NCBI RefSeq assembly: GCF_011046975.1
Contig: NZ_CP049253.1
Coordinates: forward strand, 372,001-436,000
Reading direction: 5' to 3'
Length of the DNA stretch: 64,000 nt
DNA from: Microbacterium amylolyticum
Lineage (GTDB): Bacteria > Actinomycetota > Actinomycetes > Actinomycetales > Microbacteriaceae
Shown here: positions 44,045 through 52,908 of the stretch, piece by piece
How positions within the stretch are numbered: the first letter of the stretch is position 1
Layout of the letters: each line of letters starts with the position of its first letter
Notes under the pieces: model-generated
What the model was told of the DNA's origin: nothing
The model's database searches: none
The model's input: only the letters and a program-made list of their open reading frames with translations
Position numbers and translations under genes: made by a program

Positions 44045-45718
44045 TCAGCCGAGCAACACCTTTCGGAGGGTATCTAGTCCGACGCCGCCAATATCGAGCG
44101 CACGCTTGTGGAACGCCTTAATGGAGAACGCATCACCCTCGCGTTGCGCGACCTCGTCACGCAGCTGTTCCCAGATGCGCTGACCCACCTTGTACGAGGG
44201 CGCCTGTCCGGGCCAACCGAGGTAACGGTTGACTTCGAACTGGACGAATTCGTCGGCCATATTCACGTTGCGTCGCATGAACTCGAGCGCGTAGTCGGCA
44301 TCCCATTTCTGGTAGCTGTCGGGACGGCGCTTGCCCAGGTGCACACCGATGTCGAGAACAACGCGCGCCGCGCGCATGCGCTGTCCGTCAAGCATGCCGA
44401 GACGATCAGCCGGGTCCTCCAGGTAGCCCAGCTGCTCCATCAGCCGCTCGGCGTAGAGCGCCCAGCCTTCAGCGTGCCCTGAAGTCCCCGCGAGCAAACG
44501 GCGCCAGCTGTTGAGCTGACCGCGGTTGTACACCGCCTGCGCAATCTGAAGGTGGTGCCCGGGAACGCCCTCGTGGAAGACGGTGGTGAGTTCACGCCAC
44601 GTGTCGAAGGCCTTTACACCCTCTGGAACCGACCACCACATGCGGCCGGGTCGAGAGAAGTCATCGCTGGGAGCCGTGTAGTAGATCTCACCGGACGTGG
44701 TCGGCGCGATCATGCACTCGATGGCACGGATGGGTTCGGGGATGTCGAAATGCGTCTCGCCGAGATCGCGGATGGCCGTGTCGGCCGTTTCCTGCATCCA
44801 TTCGCGCAGGGCTTCCGTACCGACGAGCTTGCGTGAGCTGTCCTGCTCAAGAAACGCGACGGCTTCGTCAACCGACGCGCCCGGCTTGATCTCGCGCGCA
44901 ATCGCTTCCTGCTCTGCACGCATGCGCGCGAGCTCTTCGAGGCCCCAGTCATATGTCTCGTCAAGATCGATCTCGGCGCCGAGGAAGCGACGGGAGTGAA
45001 TCCCGTACAGCTCGCGGCCAACGGCGTCGTCCTCGGTTGCGCGCGGCGCGAGAACGCCTTCAAGAAAACGCGCCAAACGTCCGTAGGCAGACCGTGCCGC
45101 GTCTGCGCCGCTCGAGAGGTCCTCGTGAAGAGAATCCGGCAGCTCTGCGTGCTCGGCCTTTGCTCGGCCGACCAGCTGATCGAAGAAGCCGTCGGGGAGC
45201 GCGTATCCGCGCGCCTGACCAGCAACCTCTTGCACCTGTCGCGCGGCGGGAACAACATCCTCGTGGATGCCGTAACGCAGCGTCTCGATGTAGCCGTCGA
45301 TCGCGTCAGGAACGGCCGCGAGCCGCTTCGCGAACACCGACCAGTCTTCTTCGGTTTCGGTCGGCATCAGGTCGTAGACCTGGCGGATCTCCTGCGACGG
45401 GCTTGCCAGCACGTTGATATCGCGCAGGTGCCACTGTGCGTCGTGCAGCTCGAGCTGACAAGCGAGGTCGCCCGCGAGATCGGCTTGTGTGACACGGTCA
45501 ACATCGTCGGTTGGTTCCGCGGCCTCAAGGCGGGTGAGAACGTCGCGCACGGCCTGAGCCTGCTGTTCGGCGCCCTCGGGGCTGTAGTCGCCGTAGCGGT
45601 CGTTGACATCGGTGCGCCCGATGTACGTTCCCGCGGTAGGAACGAGGTCAACCAAACGGTCGACCCACTCCTCGGCGATCTGATCGATAGGGGTCTGGGG
45701 GCGAGAATTCTCATCCAT
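44045..45718 (-). CDS. DUF885 family protein, probable zinc metallopeptidase
   Basis: The 557-residue protein has the HExxH-like site of the DUF885 family, VFHEGVPGHHLQIAQA, followed by SGHAEGWALYAERLME with a further Glu. The N-terminal half is helical. There is no signal peptide. ATG 45718 is preferred to TTG 45730. Substrates for the family are largely unknown. Confidence 0.85.
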   Translation of the reverse strand: MDENSRPQTPIDQIAEEWVDRLVDLVPTAGTYIGRTDVNDRYGDYSPEGAEQQAQAVRDVLTRLEAAEPTDDVDRVTQADLAGDLACQLELHDAQWHLRDINVLASPSQEIRQVYDLMPTETEEDWSVFAKRLAAVPDAIDGYIETLRYGIHEDVVPAARQVQEVAGQARGYALPDGFFDQLVGRAKAEHAELPDSLHEDLSSGADAARSAYGRLARFLEGVLAPRATEDDAVGRELYGIHSRRFLGAEIDLDETYDWGLEELARMRAEQEAIAREIKPGASVDEAVAFLEQDSSRKLVGTEALREWMQETADTAIRDLGETHFDIPEPIRAIECMIAPTTSGEIYYTAPSDDFSRPGRMWWSVPEGVKAFDTWRELTTVFHEGVPGHHLQIAQAVYNRGQLNSWRRLLAGTSGHAEGWALYAERLMEQLGYLEDPADRLGMLDGQRMRAARVVLDIGVHLGKRRPDSYQKWDADYALEFMRRNVNMADEFVQFEVNRYLGWPGQAPSYKVGQRIWEQLRDEVAQREGDAFSIKAFHKRALDIGGVGLDTLRKVLLG

Positions 45719-45742
45719 GACGAAGGTCAACGTTACCGGAGA

Positions 45743-48370
45743 TCAGTGAGCTGCCTCGTTCCAGTCCGCTCCGCGGCCCACTTGAACGGCCAGCGGAACC
45801 ACCAGATCCGCAGCTTGTGACATTCGTTCACGCACGATCTTTTCCACCTGATCCCACTCGCCGTGTGCCACTTCAACAACGACTTCGTCGTGAATCTGGA
45901 GAAGCAAACGCGATGCGAGCGGACGGAGATCCTCGTGGATGCGGAACAGGGCGATCTTCATGATGTCGGCGGCGCTCCCCTGAATCGGAGCGTTCAGCGC
46001 GGCGCGCTCCGCGTTTTCTCGCAACACCCGGTTCGGGCTCGTGAGATCGGGGAACGGACGACGCCGGCCAAAGATCGTCTCGGTGTAACCGTCTTCACGC
46101 GCTTGCTCCACCGATGCCCGCAGGTAGTCGCGCACGGCACCGAAACGTTCGAAGTATCCGAGCATCAGCTGCTTGGCTTCTTTTTGCTCAATGCCGAGCT
46201 GTTTCGCAAGACCGAATGCCGAGAGCCCGTAGACGAGACCGTAGGACATGGCTTTGACCTTGCCGCGCATCTCACTCGAGACGTCCGCCGGTTCAACACC
46301 AAACACCTGTGCGCCGACATAGCGGTGAAGGTCTTCTCCGGCCCGGAAAGCCTCAACAAGGCCCGGGTCGGCAGAAAGGTGCGCCATGATGCGCATCTCG
46401 ATCTGGGAGTAGTCGGCGGTGAGGAGTGCCTCGTATCCTTCACCAACCTCAAAAGCCGCCCGAATCCGGCGTGACTCCTCTGTGCGAACGGGAATGTTCT
46501 GCAGGTTGGGATCCGTGCTGGAGAGCCGGCCGGTCTGGCTTCCCGTCTGCAGATAGGTGGTGTGAACGCGTGCGTCCTCGGCGATCGCGCCATCGAGGCT
46601 CTCGATGATCTGCGCGAGCTTGGTGACCTCGCGGTGCGCGAGGAGCTGGCCGAGGAACGGGTGCCCGGTCTTGACCTGCAGATCAGCCAGCGCCCCGGCG
46701 TCGGTCGTGTACCCCGTTTTCGTCTTGCGCGTCTTGGGCAGGTCGAGTTCTTCGAACAGCACCTGCTGCAGCTGTTTGGGCGACCCGAGGTTCACCTCGC
46801 GGCCGATCTCGGCATACGCCTGCTGTGCGATGGTCGCGGCGCGTTCACGCAGTTCGGTTCGCAGACCAGAGAGCTTCTCATGCGAAACCGCCACGCCAAC
46901 AAGCTCCATGTCTGCGAGGGCAAGGAGCGTTGGCATCTCGATGTCGAACAGCACCTCACGCGAGCGCTCAGGCAATTCGGCAACAACGGCCTCGGCAACG
47001 CGCAGCGTGTACCAGGCGAGCTGGCCGGGCGTGGCCCCGTCGTTTTCGGGGACAAGCTGATTGGGGTCGGCTTCCGGGAGCTTCTCATCCAGGTATCGAG
47101 TGACGAGGTGAGCAAGTGACTTATCCGGTAATGCCGGGCGTGCGATCCATCCGGCGATCAGCGCGTCGTTCGTGACACCGCGCACATCGACGCCGGCACG
47201 CCGGAGCGCCTTCACTTGAGTTTTGGCATCACACATCACCTTGGGGGCGTCACCAGCGAACCAGGACGCCGTCGCCTGCTGCGTTGCGGCGTTCCACGGC
47301 ACCTCGACGGCCGCGTCTGCCGTAGCCAGGCCCAGCCGTGCCGGAAGACCGTCCTGCACGGACACCGTCAGGCCGATCGGAGCCTGCGGGTCGGTGAACC
47401 ACCCCGCGAGAGCTTCTGCGTCCAGTTCAACGACGGCGGGGGCCACGGGACGCTCGACATCGGGCTCGGTGGCGTCACCGCTGCCCATGGCGTCGAGCAC
47501 ACGCTTGAGGAGCGAACGGAACTCCAACTGCGAGAAGATGTCACGAACGGCCTGATCGTCTGCCCCCGTGACCTCCATGCGATCGAGGTCGACGGGGATG
47601 TCGAGGTCGTCGAGCAGACGGTTCAGGCGGCGGTTTCGTCGCACATCGTCGAGATGATCGCGAAGGTTCTGACCGACGACACCCTTGATGCCATCGGCAC
47701 CCTCGATAATCGCGTCGAGGGAGCCGAACTGGGTGAGCCACTTCACGGCCGTCTTCTCACCCACCTTGGGAACCCCGGGGAGGTTATCGGCTTTTTCGCC
47801 CACCAACGCCGCGACATCGGGGTACTGGTGCGGAGGAATGCCATAACGCTCTTCAACGGCCGGCGGGTCGTACCGTTTGAGCTGTGAGACCCCCTGAACG
47901 GACGGGTACAGCAGGGTGACGTGCTGGTTGACGAGCTGAATCGAGTCGCGATCTCCCGAGCAGACGAGAACGTCGTAGCCTTCTTCCACTCCGCGACGAG
48001 CGAGCGTGGCCAGGATGTCATCGGCCTCGAAACCATCCTTTTCGAGCACCGTGATATTCATCGCCTCCAGACACTGCTTCAGGAGAGGAATCTGCCCCGC
48101 GAACTCCGCAGGCGTTTCGCTGCGCCCCTCCTTGTACTCGGGGTACTCCGCCTTGCGGAAGGTCTTGTCTGAGACATCGAAGGCGACAGCCACATGGGTC
48201 GGCTTCTCGTTCTTCAGAAGGTTGATGAACATCGACAGGAATCCATGGATTCCGTTGGTGTGCTGCCCCTCCCGGTTCTGGAACGAGTCGACTGGCAGAG
48301 CAAAGAAGGCTCGGAAGGCCAGCGAATGGCCGTCAACAACGAGAAGGGTAGGCTTCGTGGGATCCGTCAC
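45743..48370 (-). CDS. polA: DNA polymerase I
   Basis: The 875-residue protein has an N-terminal 5'-3' exonuclease (LLVVDGHSLAFRAFFALPVD, GDRDSIQLV, EKADNLPGVPKVGEKTA), a middle domain without the 3'-5' proofreading residues, and the family A polymerase: motif A DYSQIEMR, motif B RGKVKAMSYGLVYG, motif C QIHDEVVVE. Motif B has Tyr where E. coli has Phe762. GTG 48370 gives the family start VTDPTKPTLLVVDGH; an upstream start adds 19 unlikely residues. Confidence 0.97.
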   Translation of the reverse strand: MTDPTKPTLLVVDGHSLAFRAFFALPVDSFQNREGQHTNGIHGFLSMFINLLKNEKPTHVAVAFDVSDKTFRKAEYPEYKEGRSETPAEFAGQIPLLKQCLEAMNITVLEKDGFEADDILATLARRGVEEGYDVLVCSGDRDSIQLVNQHVTLLYPSVQGVSQLKRYDPPAVEERYGIPPHQYPDVAALVGEKADNLPGVPKVGEKTAVKWLTQFGSLDAIIEGADGIKGVVGQNLRDHLDDVRRNRRLNRLLDDLDIPVDLDRMEVTGADDQAVRDIFSQLEFRSLLKRVLDAMGSGDATEPDVERPVAPAVVELDAEALAGWFTDPQAPIGLTVSVQDGLPARLGLATADAAVEVPWNAATQQATASWFAGDAPKVMCDAKTQVKALRRAGVDVRGVTNDALIAGWIARPALPDKSLAHLVTRYLDEKLPEADPNQLVPENDGATPGQLAWYTLRVAEAVVAELPERSREVLFDIEMPTLLALADMELVGVAVSHEKLSGLRTELRERAATIAQQAYAEIGREVNLGSPKQLQQVLFEELDLPKTRKTKTGYTTDAGALADLQVKTGHPFLGQLLAHREVTKLAQIIESLDGAIAEDARVHTTYLQTGSQTGRLSSTDPNLQNIPVRTEESRRIRAAFEVGEGYEALLTADYSQIEMRIMAHLSADPGLVEAFRAGEDLHRYVGAQVFGVEPADVSSEMRGKVKAMSYGLVYGLSAFGLAKQLGIEQKEAKQLMLGYFERFGAVRDYLRASVEQAREDGYTETIFGRRRPFPDLTSPNRVLRENAERAALNAPIQGSAADIMKIALFRIHEDLRPLASRLLLQIHDEVVVEVAHGEWDQVEKIVRERMSQAADLVVPLAVQVGRGADWNEAAH

Positions 48371-48417
48371 TCTTCCAGGGTAGGCGGGACCTCGGACATT
48401 CGACGAAGGAGTTGCGG

Positions 48418-48843
48418 GTGGGCGCACAAGATCCCGAACAAATCGATGGCCTCGCGTGGGTGCGCGAGCGTGGGCTCGGAGCGCTGGCCGACCGGATGGG
48501 TATTGAGTTCACCGAGTTCAGCGCGCGTCGCGCCGTCGGCCGGATGCCCGTCGAAGGCAACACACAGCCGGTCGGCCTGCTCCATGGCGGGGCATACGTG
48601 GTTCTCGGTGAGTCGCTCGGGTCAATGGCCGCGAATCTTCACGCAGGGCCCGGACGCCTCGCCGTTGGCGTCGACATCAATGCCACCCACACGGCCTCCG
48701 CGCGCACCGGTTTCGTCGAAGGCGTGTGCACAGCGATCCATCTCGGACGAAGCATCACCGTGCACGAGATCGTCGTCTCCGACGAGTCCGGCCGCCGATG
48801 CTCGACCGTACGGATCACGAACATGATCAAGGAGCTCCCGTAG
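48418..48843 (+). CDS. PaaI-type hotdog thioesterase
   Basis: The 141-residue protein has the hotdog fold signature QPVGLLHGGAYVVLGESLGS and VDINATHTASARTGFVEG. It hydrolyses acyl-CoA thioesters. Divergent from polA with 47 bp between; GTG 48418 is preferred over TTG 48412. Confidence 0.9.
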   Translation: MGAQDPEQIDGLAWVRERGLGALADRMGIEFTEFSARRAVGRMPVEGNTQPVGLLHGGAYVVLGESLGSMAANLHAGPGRLAVGVDINATHTASARTGFVEGVCTAIHLGRSITVHEIVVSDESGRRCSTVRITNMIKELP

Positions 48844-48867
48844 GGTCCCACCCACGGCCTGCACAGA

Positions 48868-48904
48868 ACAGGAGCCCCCTGCGATGTACGCCGGGGGCTC
48901 CTGT
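48868..48904. terminator. Bidirectional terminator between thioesterase and ANTAR gene
   Basis: CAGGAGCCCCC (48869-48879) pairs with GGGGGCTCCTG (48893-48903), 13-nt loop, extended by one A:T pair. It is 11 bp from the response-regulator stop. Confidence 0.85.
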
Positions 48905-48914
48905 GAGGTCTCAG

Positions 48915-49532
48915 TTAGTCCTGCTTGTTGGGCGAGATCTGCTCGATGATCGCCTTGGCAACGTCCTGCATCGTCAGGCGACGGTCCATCGACGCCTTCT
49001 GAATCCAGCGGAACGCCTCGGGCTCCGACAGGCCCATCTTCTCGTTCAGAAGGCCCTTCGCCCGGTCGACGAGCTTGCGCGTCTCGAAGCGCTCGACCAT
49101 ATCGGCTACCTCGGCCTCAAGCGTGATGATCTGCTCGTGGCGGGCCAGCGCGATTTCGATCGCGGGAAGCAGGTCGTTCGGCGTGAACGGCTTCACAACA
49201 TACGCCAGCGCACCGGCTTCGCTTGCCCGATCAACGAGTTCCTTCTGACTGAAGGCCGTGAGCAAAACAACGGGAGCGATGTGGTCCTTCGTCAGGCGCT
49301 CTGCCGCGGAAATGCCATCGAGCTGCGGCATCTTCACGTCCATCACGACGAGGTCGGGACGAAGTTCGGTCGCCAGCTGCACGGCGGTCTCACCGTCGCC
49401 AGCCTCGCCGACGACGTCGTAGCCGTTGTCGCGGAGGATCTCGACGATGTCGAGTCGGATCAGCGATTCGTCCTCTGCCACCACCACGCGGCGGGGGGCG
49501 GGACCACCGTTGTCGTTCTGCTGTTCGCTCAC
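48915..49532 (-). CDS. ANTAR-domain response regulator (PdtaR-like)
   Basis: The 205-residue protein has a receiver domain (VVVAEDESLIRLD, phospho-acceptor in VVMDVKMPQLDG, Lys in VVKPFTPN) and a C-terminal ANTAR RNA-binding domain (VDRAKGLLNEKMGLSEPEAF, RRLTMQDVAKAI). Such regulators bind paired hairpins in mRNA to prevent termination. The start at GTG 49532 has AGGAT about 10 nt upstream; ATG 49541 and 49550 are alternatives. Confidence 0.92.
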   Translation of the reverse strand: MSEQQNDNGGPAPRRVVVAEDESLIRLDIVEILRDNGYDVVGEAGDGETAVQLATELRPDLVVMDVKMPQLDGISAAERLTKDHIAPVVLLTAFSQKELVDRASEAGALAYVVKPFTPNDLLPAIEIALARHEQIITLEAEVADMVERFETRKLVDRAKGLLNEKMGLSEPEAFRWIQKASMDRRLTMQDVAKAIIEQISPNKQD

Positions 49533-49668
49533 GTCCACCATCCTAGACATCTCGTGCTGATCACTCCCCACGAACACGGTCTGAACGGCCTGCATTCGCG
49601 AACAAGCGGAGGAGGCCATCGAGCGTGATCACATGATGTGATCTGTCGAGTCCCCAACTTCTCCTGCG

Positions 49669-49751
49669 TGCCGGTGGTGGGATTCGAACCCACACGCCCT
49701 TGCGGACAGCGCATTTTGAGTGCGCCGCGTCTGCCATTCCGCCACACCGGC
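49669..49751 (-). tRNA. tRNA-Leu (anticodon CAA)
   Basis: An 83-nt class II tRNA: acceptor stem GCCGGTG with CACCGGC, D arm TGGCGGAATGGCAGACGC, anticodon stem GCGCA/TGCGC with loop CTCAAAA (CAA, reading UUG), a long variable arm and T arm GTGGGTTCGAATCCCACC. CCA is not encoded. Confidence 0.96.
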
Positions 49752-49758
49752 CGGTGTT

Positions 49759-49790
49759 ACAGGCCCCGACCCTACCGGATCGGGGCCTGT
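49759..49790. terminator. Hairpin between pyk and tRNA-Leu
   Basis: ACAGGCCCCGA (49759-49769) pairs perfectly with TCGGGGCCTGT (49780-49790) across a 10-nt loop, 29 bp after the pyk stop. Confidence 0.85.
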
Positions 49791-49819
49791 CGTTGCCGTG
49801 AAGACTCACGGCGTGAGGA

Positions 49820-51265
49820 TCAAACCTCCTGGTACGCGGGTGCCGCTCCGTTGACCGCGTCGCCCACGCTGTGGACACGCAGGTCGTTGGTGGACCCCGC
49901 GATTCCGGGAGGGGACCCGGAGATAACAACAACCTTATCGCCCTTGCGAGCGAGGTCGTTCGTCAGCAGGTAGTCGTCGACCTGTTTGAACATCTGGTCG
50001 GTGTGCGTCACCGGGTCGACAAGAGCCGAGTGGATCCCCCATGTGAGCTGCATCCGACGGCGTGTCTCCTCGAGAGGCGTAAACGCAACCATGGGCCGCG
50101 CCGAGCGTAGACGGGACATCCGGCGAGCCGAGTCTCCCGTCTGCGTGAAGATGCAGACCAACTTTGCGTCGACGAAGTCGGCAACGTCGATCGCAGCGAG
50201 CGTAATTGCGCCGCCCTGCGTCCGAGGCTTGTTCTTCAGCGGCTCAATGCGCTCGAGTCCGTGCTCCTCCGTCGACGCAACAATGCGCGCCATCGTCTGA
50301 ACCGTGACGGTGGGGTATGCGCCCACGCTCGTCTCGCCCGAGAGCATCACCGCGTCAGCGCCGTCGAGAACGGCGTTAGCCACGTCGCTCGTCTCCGCGC
50401 GTGTCGGAACCGGGCTCTGAATCATCGACTCAAGCATCTGCGTCGCGACAATCACCGGCTTGGCCAGGCGGCGGGCGATTTCTACCGCACGCTTCTGGAC
50501 AATCGGAACGGCCTCAAGCGGAAGCTCAACACCCAGGTCACCACGGGCAACCATGATGCCGTCGAAGGCCTCGACGATCTCTTCCAGAACGTCGATCGCC
50601 TGGGGCTTCTCGATCTTGGCAATGATCGGGACGCGCCGTCCCTCCTCTGCCATGATCTCGTGGGCACGCTCGACGTCCTTCGCGCTGCGCACAAAGGAGA
50701 GGGCGATGATGTCTGCCCCGCGACCCAGCGCGTAACGCAGGTCGTCTTCGTCCTTTTCCGTCAGCGCCGGCGTGTTCACGGCGACGCCCGGAAGGTTGAT
50801 GCCCTTGTTGTTGCTGACGGTGCCCGCAACGATGACCTTCGTCGTCACGGTCTCGCCGTCGGACTCGATCACCTGAACGCGGACCTTGCCGTCGTCGATC
50901 AGCAGGTAGTCACCAGCAGCGACGTCGCCAGCAAGACCCTTGTAGGTCGTGCCAACGAGCTCCTTGGTGCCAGGAACATCCTTGATCGTGATCTTGAAGA
51001 TGTCACCGACAGCCAGGGCGTGTGGGCCATCGGCGAACTTCTCAAGGCGGATCTTCGGCCCCTGCAGGTCCGCGAGGATCGCCACGGGACGACCTGCGTC
51101 CTTGGCCGCGCCGCGCACGTTCTCGAAGTTGGTGTCGTGTACCGAGTAGTCACCGTGGCTGAGATTGAAACGCGCGACATCGAGGCCCGCGTCAATCAGC
51201 TCCCTAACGGTTTCTTTGGTCGAGGTCGCCGGCCCGAGGGTCGCGACGATCTTGGCTCGTCTCAC
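49820..51265 (-). CDS. pyk: Pyruvate kinase
   Basis: The 481-residue protein has the complete family layout: KIVATLGPAT, SHGDYS, ILADLQGPKIRLEKF, catalytic lysine in IIAKIEKPQAID, DGIMVARGDLGVELPLEAVP and the allosteric C-domain. It makes pyruvate and ATP from phosphoenolpyruvate. It is preceded by gltD on the same strand with a 179-bp gap. Confidence 0.97.
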   Translation of the reverse strand: MRRAKIVATLGPATSTKETVRELIDAGLDVARFNLSHGDYSVHDTNFENVRGAAKDAGRPVAILADLQGPKIRLEKFADGPHALAVGDIFKITIKDVPGTKELVGTTYKGLAGDVAAGDYLLIDDGKVRVQVIESDGETVTTKVIVAGTVSNNKGINLPGVAVNTPALTEKDEDDLRYALGRGADIIALSFVRSAKDVERAHEIMAEEGRRVPIIAKIEKPQAIDVLEEIVEAFDGIMVARGDLGVELPLEAVPIVQKRAVEIARRLAKPVIVATQMLESMIQSPVPTRAETSDVANAVLDGADAVMLSGETSVGAYPTVTVQTMARIVASTEEHGLERIEPLKNKPRTQGGAITLAAIDVADFVDAKLVCIFTQTGDSARRMSRLRSARPMVAFTPLEETRRRMQLTWGIHSALVDPVTHTDQMFKQVDDYLLTNDLARKGDKVVVISGSPPGIAGSTNDLRVHSVGDAVNGAAPAYQEV

Positions 51266-51444
51266 AGAATCGCCTTCCGCACTGCTGGGGCCCGCAAGGA
51301 CCCTGTGGGTAAAAAATCAGGATGCGCCGGTCTCGGCAGCGCCGCACGCACTGTCATCGCCGAGACCCCGGACGCGCTTATCAGCCTACGCGCATTCGGG
51401 GTCTCGGATGTGACGGCAAGCCACAAAGGCCGGCCACCGGGAGA

Positions 51445-52908
51445 TCACACGTGAATCGGAACGTCCGTCGGTTTGACGGGAGCGGGGAGGAAGGTCTCCC
51501 CCATCAGGAATTCGTCAACCTTCGCGGCCGCAGCACGGCCCTCGGCAATAGCCCAGACGATCAACGACTGGCCACGCCCCGCGTCTCCTGCCACGAATAC
51601 GCCGGGCTCGGACGACTCGTACGAGTTGTCGTCACGCGCAACGTTGCCGCGGTCAGTGAACTTCGCCGACAGCTGCTGCTCGAGGTACTCCTGCTCGGGG
51701 CCGGTGAAGCCCATCGCAATAAGAACGAGGTCGGCGGGGATGTCCCGTTCGGTGCCTTCCTTCGGCACACGGCGGCCATCGGGAAGGTACTCCGTCTCGG
51801 CCAGCCGCAGGGCCCGTACCTCACCGGCGTCGTTCCGCAAGAATTCGACGGTCGATGCCAGGTAGGCGCGTTCGACGCCCTCTTCGTGAGCGCTCGAGAC
51901 CTCGAAAACGGTTGGCATCATCGGCCACGGCTGGTGCTCGGGACGATCGTCGGACGGACGCTTACCGATCGCGAGGTTCGTCACGCTCAGCGCGCCCTGG
52001 CGGTTCGCGGTTCCGATGCAGTCAGCTCCGGTGTCACCGCCTCCAATGACGATGACGTGCTTGCCCTCGGCAGTGATCTGGTTGGGAACCTGATCTCCCG
52101 CGACGACCTTGTTCGCCTCGACAAGGTACTCCATGGCGTAGTGAACGCCGTCGAGGTCGCGGCCAGGGATGTCGAGCGGACGAGGAACCGTCGCACCGGT
52201 AGCCACGACGATGGCGTCATAGCGCGCGCGGAGCTGATCCCAGGTGATGTCGACGCCGATCTCAACGCCGGCGCGGAAACGTGTTCCCTCGTCGCGCATC
52301 TGGCGAAGGCGCATCTCGAGATGCTTCTTCTCCATCTTGAAGTCAGGGATGCCGTAGCGCAGCAGACCACCGATGCGGTCATCGCGCTCGTACACGGCGA
52401 CCGTGTGGCCGGCGCGCGTGAGCTGCTGGGCCGCGGCAAGGCCGGCAGGACCGGATCCGACAACGGCAACGGTCTTGCCGGTGAGACGCGACGGCGGCTT
52501 GGGCTCGACCCAGCCGTTGGCAACGGCCTCATCGATGATCGAGACCTCAACCTGCTTGATCGTGACGGCCGGCTGGTTGATGCCGAGCACACACGACGCC
52601 TCGCAGGGCGCCGGGCAGAGCCGACCCGTGAACTCCGGGAAGTTGTTCGTGGCGTGCAGACGATCAATCGCCGCGCGTCCTTCACCCTTCCAGGTGAGGT
52701 CGTTCCACTCGGGAATGAGGTTTCCGAGTGGGCAACCCTGATGACAGAACGGAACGCCGCAGTCCATGCAGCGGCCAGCCTGCCGCTTCAGCACTGCCTG
52801 GTCTCCCGGCTCGTACACCTCCTTCCAGTCAAGGATGCGCACGGGCACGGGACGGCGAGCGGGAGTCTCCCGCTCGGTTACCTTCAGGAAGCCTTTGGGG
52901 TCAGCCAC
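51445..52908 (-). CDS. gltD: Glutamate synthase small (beta) subunit
   Basis: The 487-residue flavoprotein has the N-terminal cysteine cluster for [4Fe-4S] ([17 protein letters not shown] and [12 protein letters not shown]), the FAD-binding [15 protein letters not shown] and the NADPH-binding [13 protein letters not shown]. It supplies electrons to GltB. GTG 52908 overlaps the gltB stop by 8 nt. Confidence 0.97.
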   Translation of the reverse strand: MADPKGFLKVTERETPARRPVPVRILDWKEVYEPGDQAVLKRQAGRCMDCGVPFCHQGCPLGNLIPEWNDLTWKGEGRAAIDRLHATNNFPEFTGRLCPAPCEASCVLGINQPAVTIKQVEVSIIDEAVANGWVEPKPPSRLTGKTVAVVGSGPAGLAAAQQLTRAGHTVAVYERDDRIGGLLRYGIPDFKMEKKHLEMRLRQMRDEGTRFRAGVEIGVDITWDQLRARYDAIVVATGATVPRPLDIPGRDLDGVHYAMEYLVEANKVVAGDQVPNQITAEGKHVIVIGGGDTGADCIGTANRQGALSVTNLAIGKRPSDDRPEHQPWPMMPTVFEVSSAHEEGVERAYLASTVEFLRNDAGEVRALRLAETEYLPDGRRVPKEGTERDIPADLVLIAMGFTGPEQEYLEQQLSAKFTDRGNVARDDNSYESSEPGVFVAGDAGRGQSLIVWAIAEGRAAAAKVDEFLMGETFLPAPVKPTDVPIHV

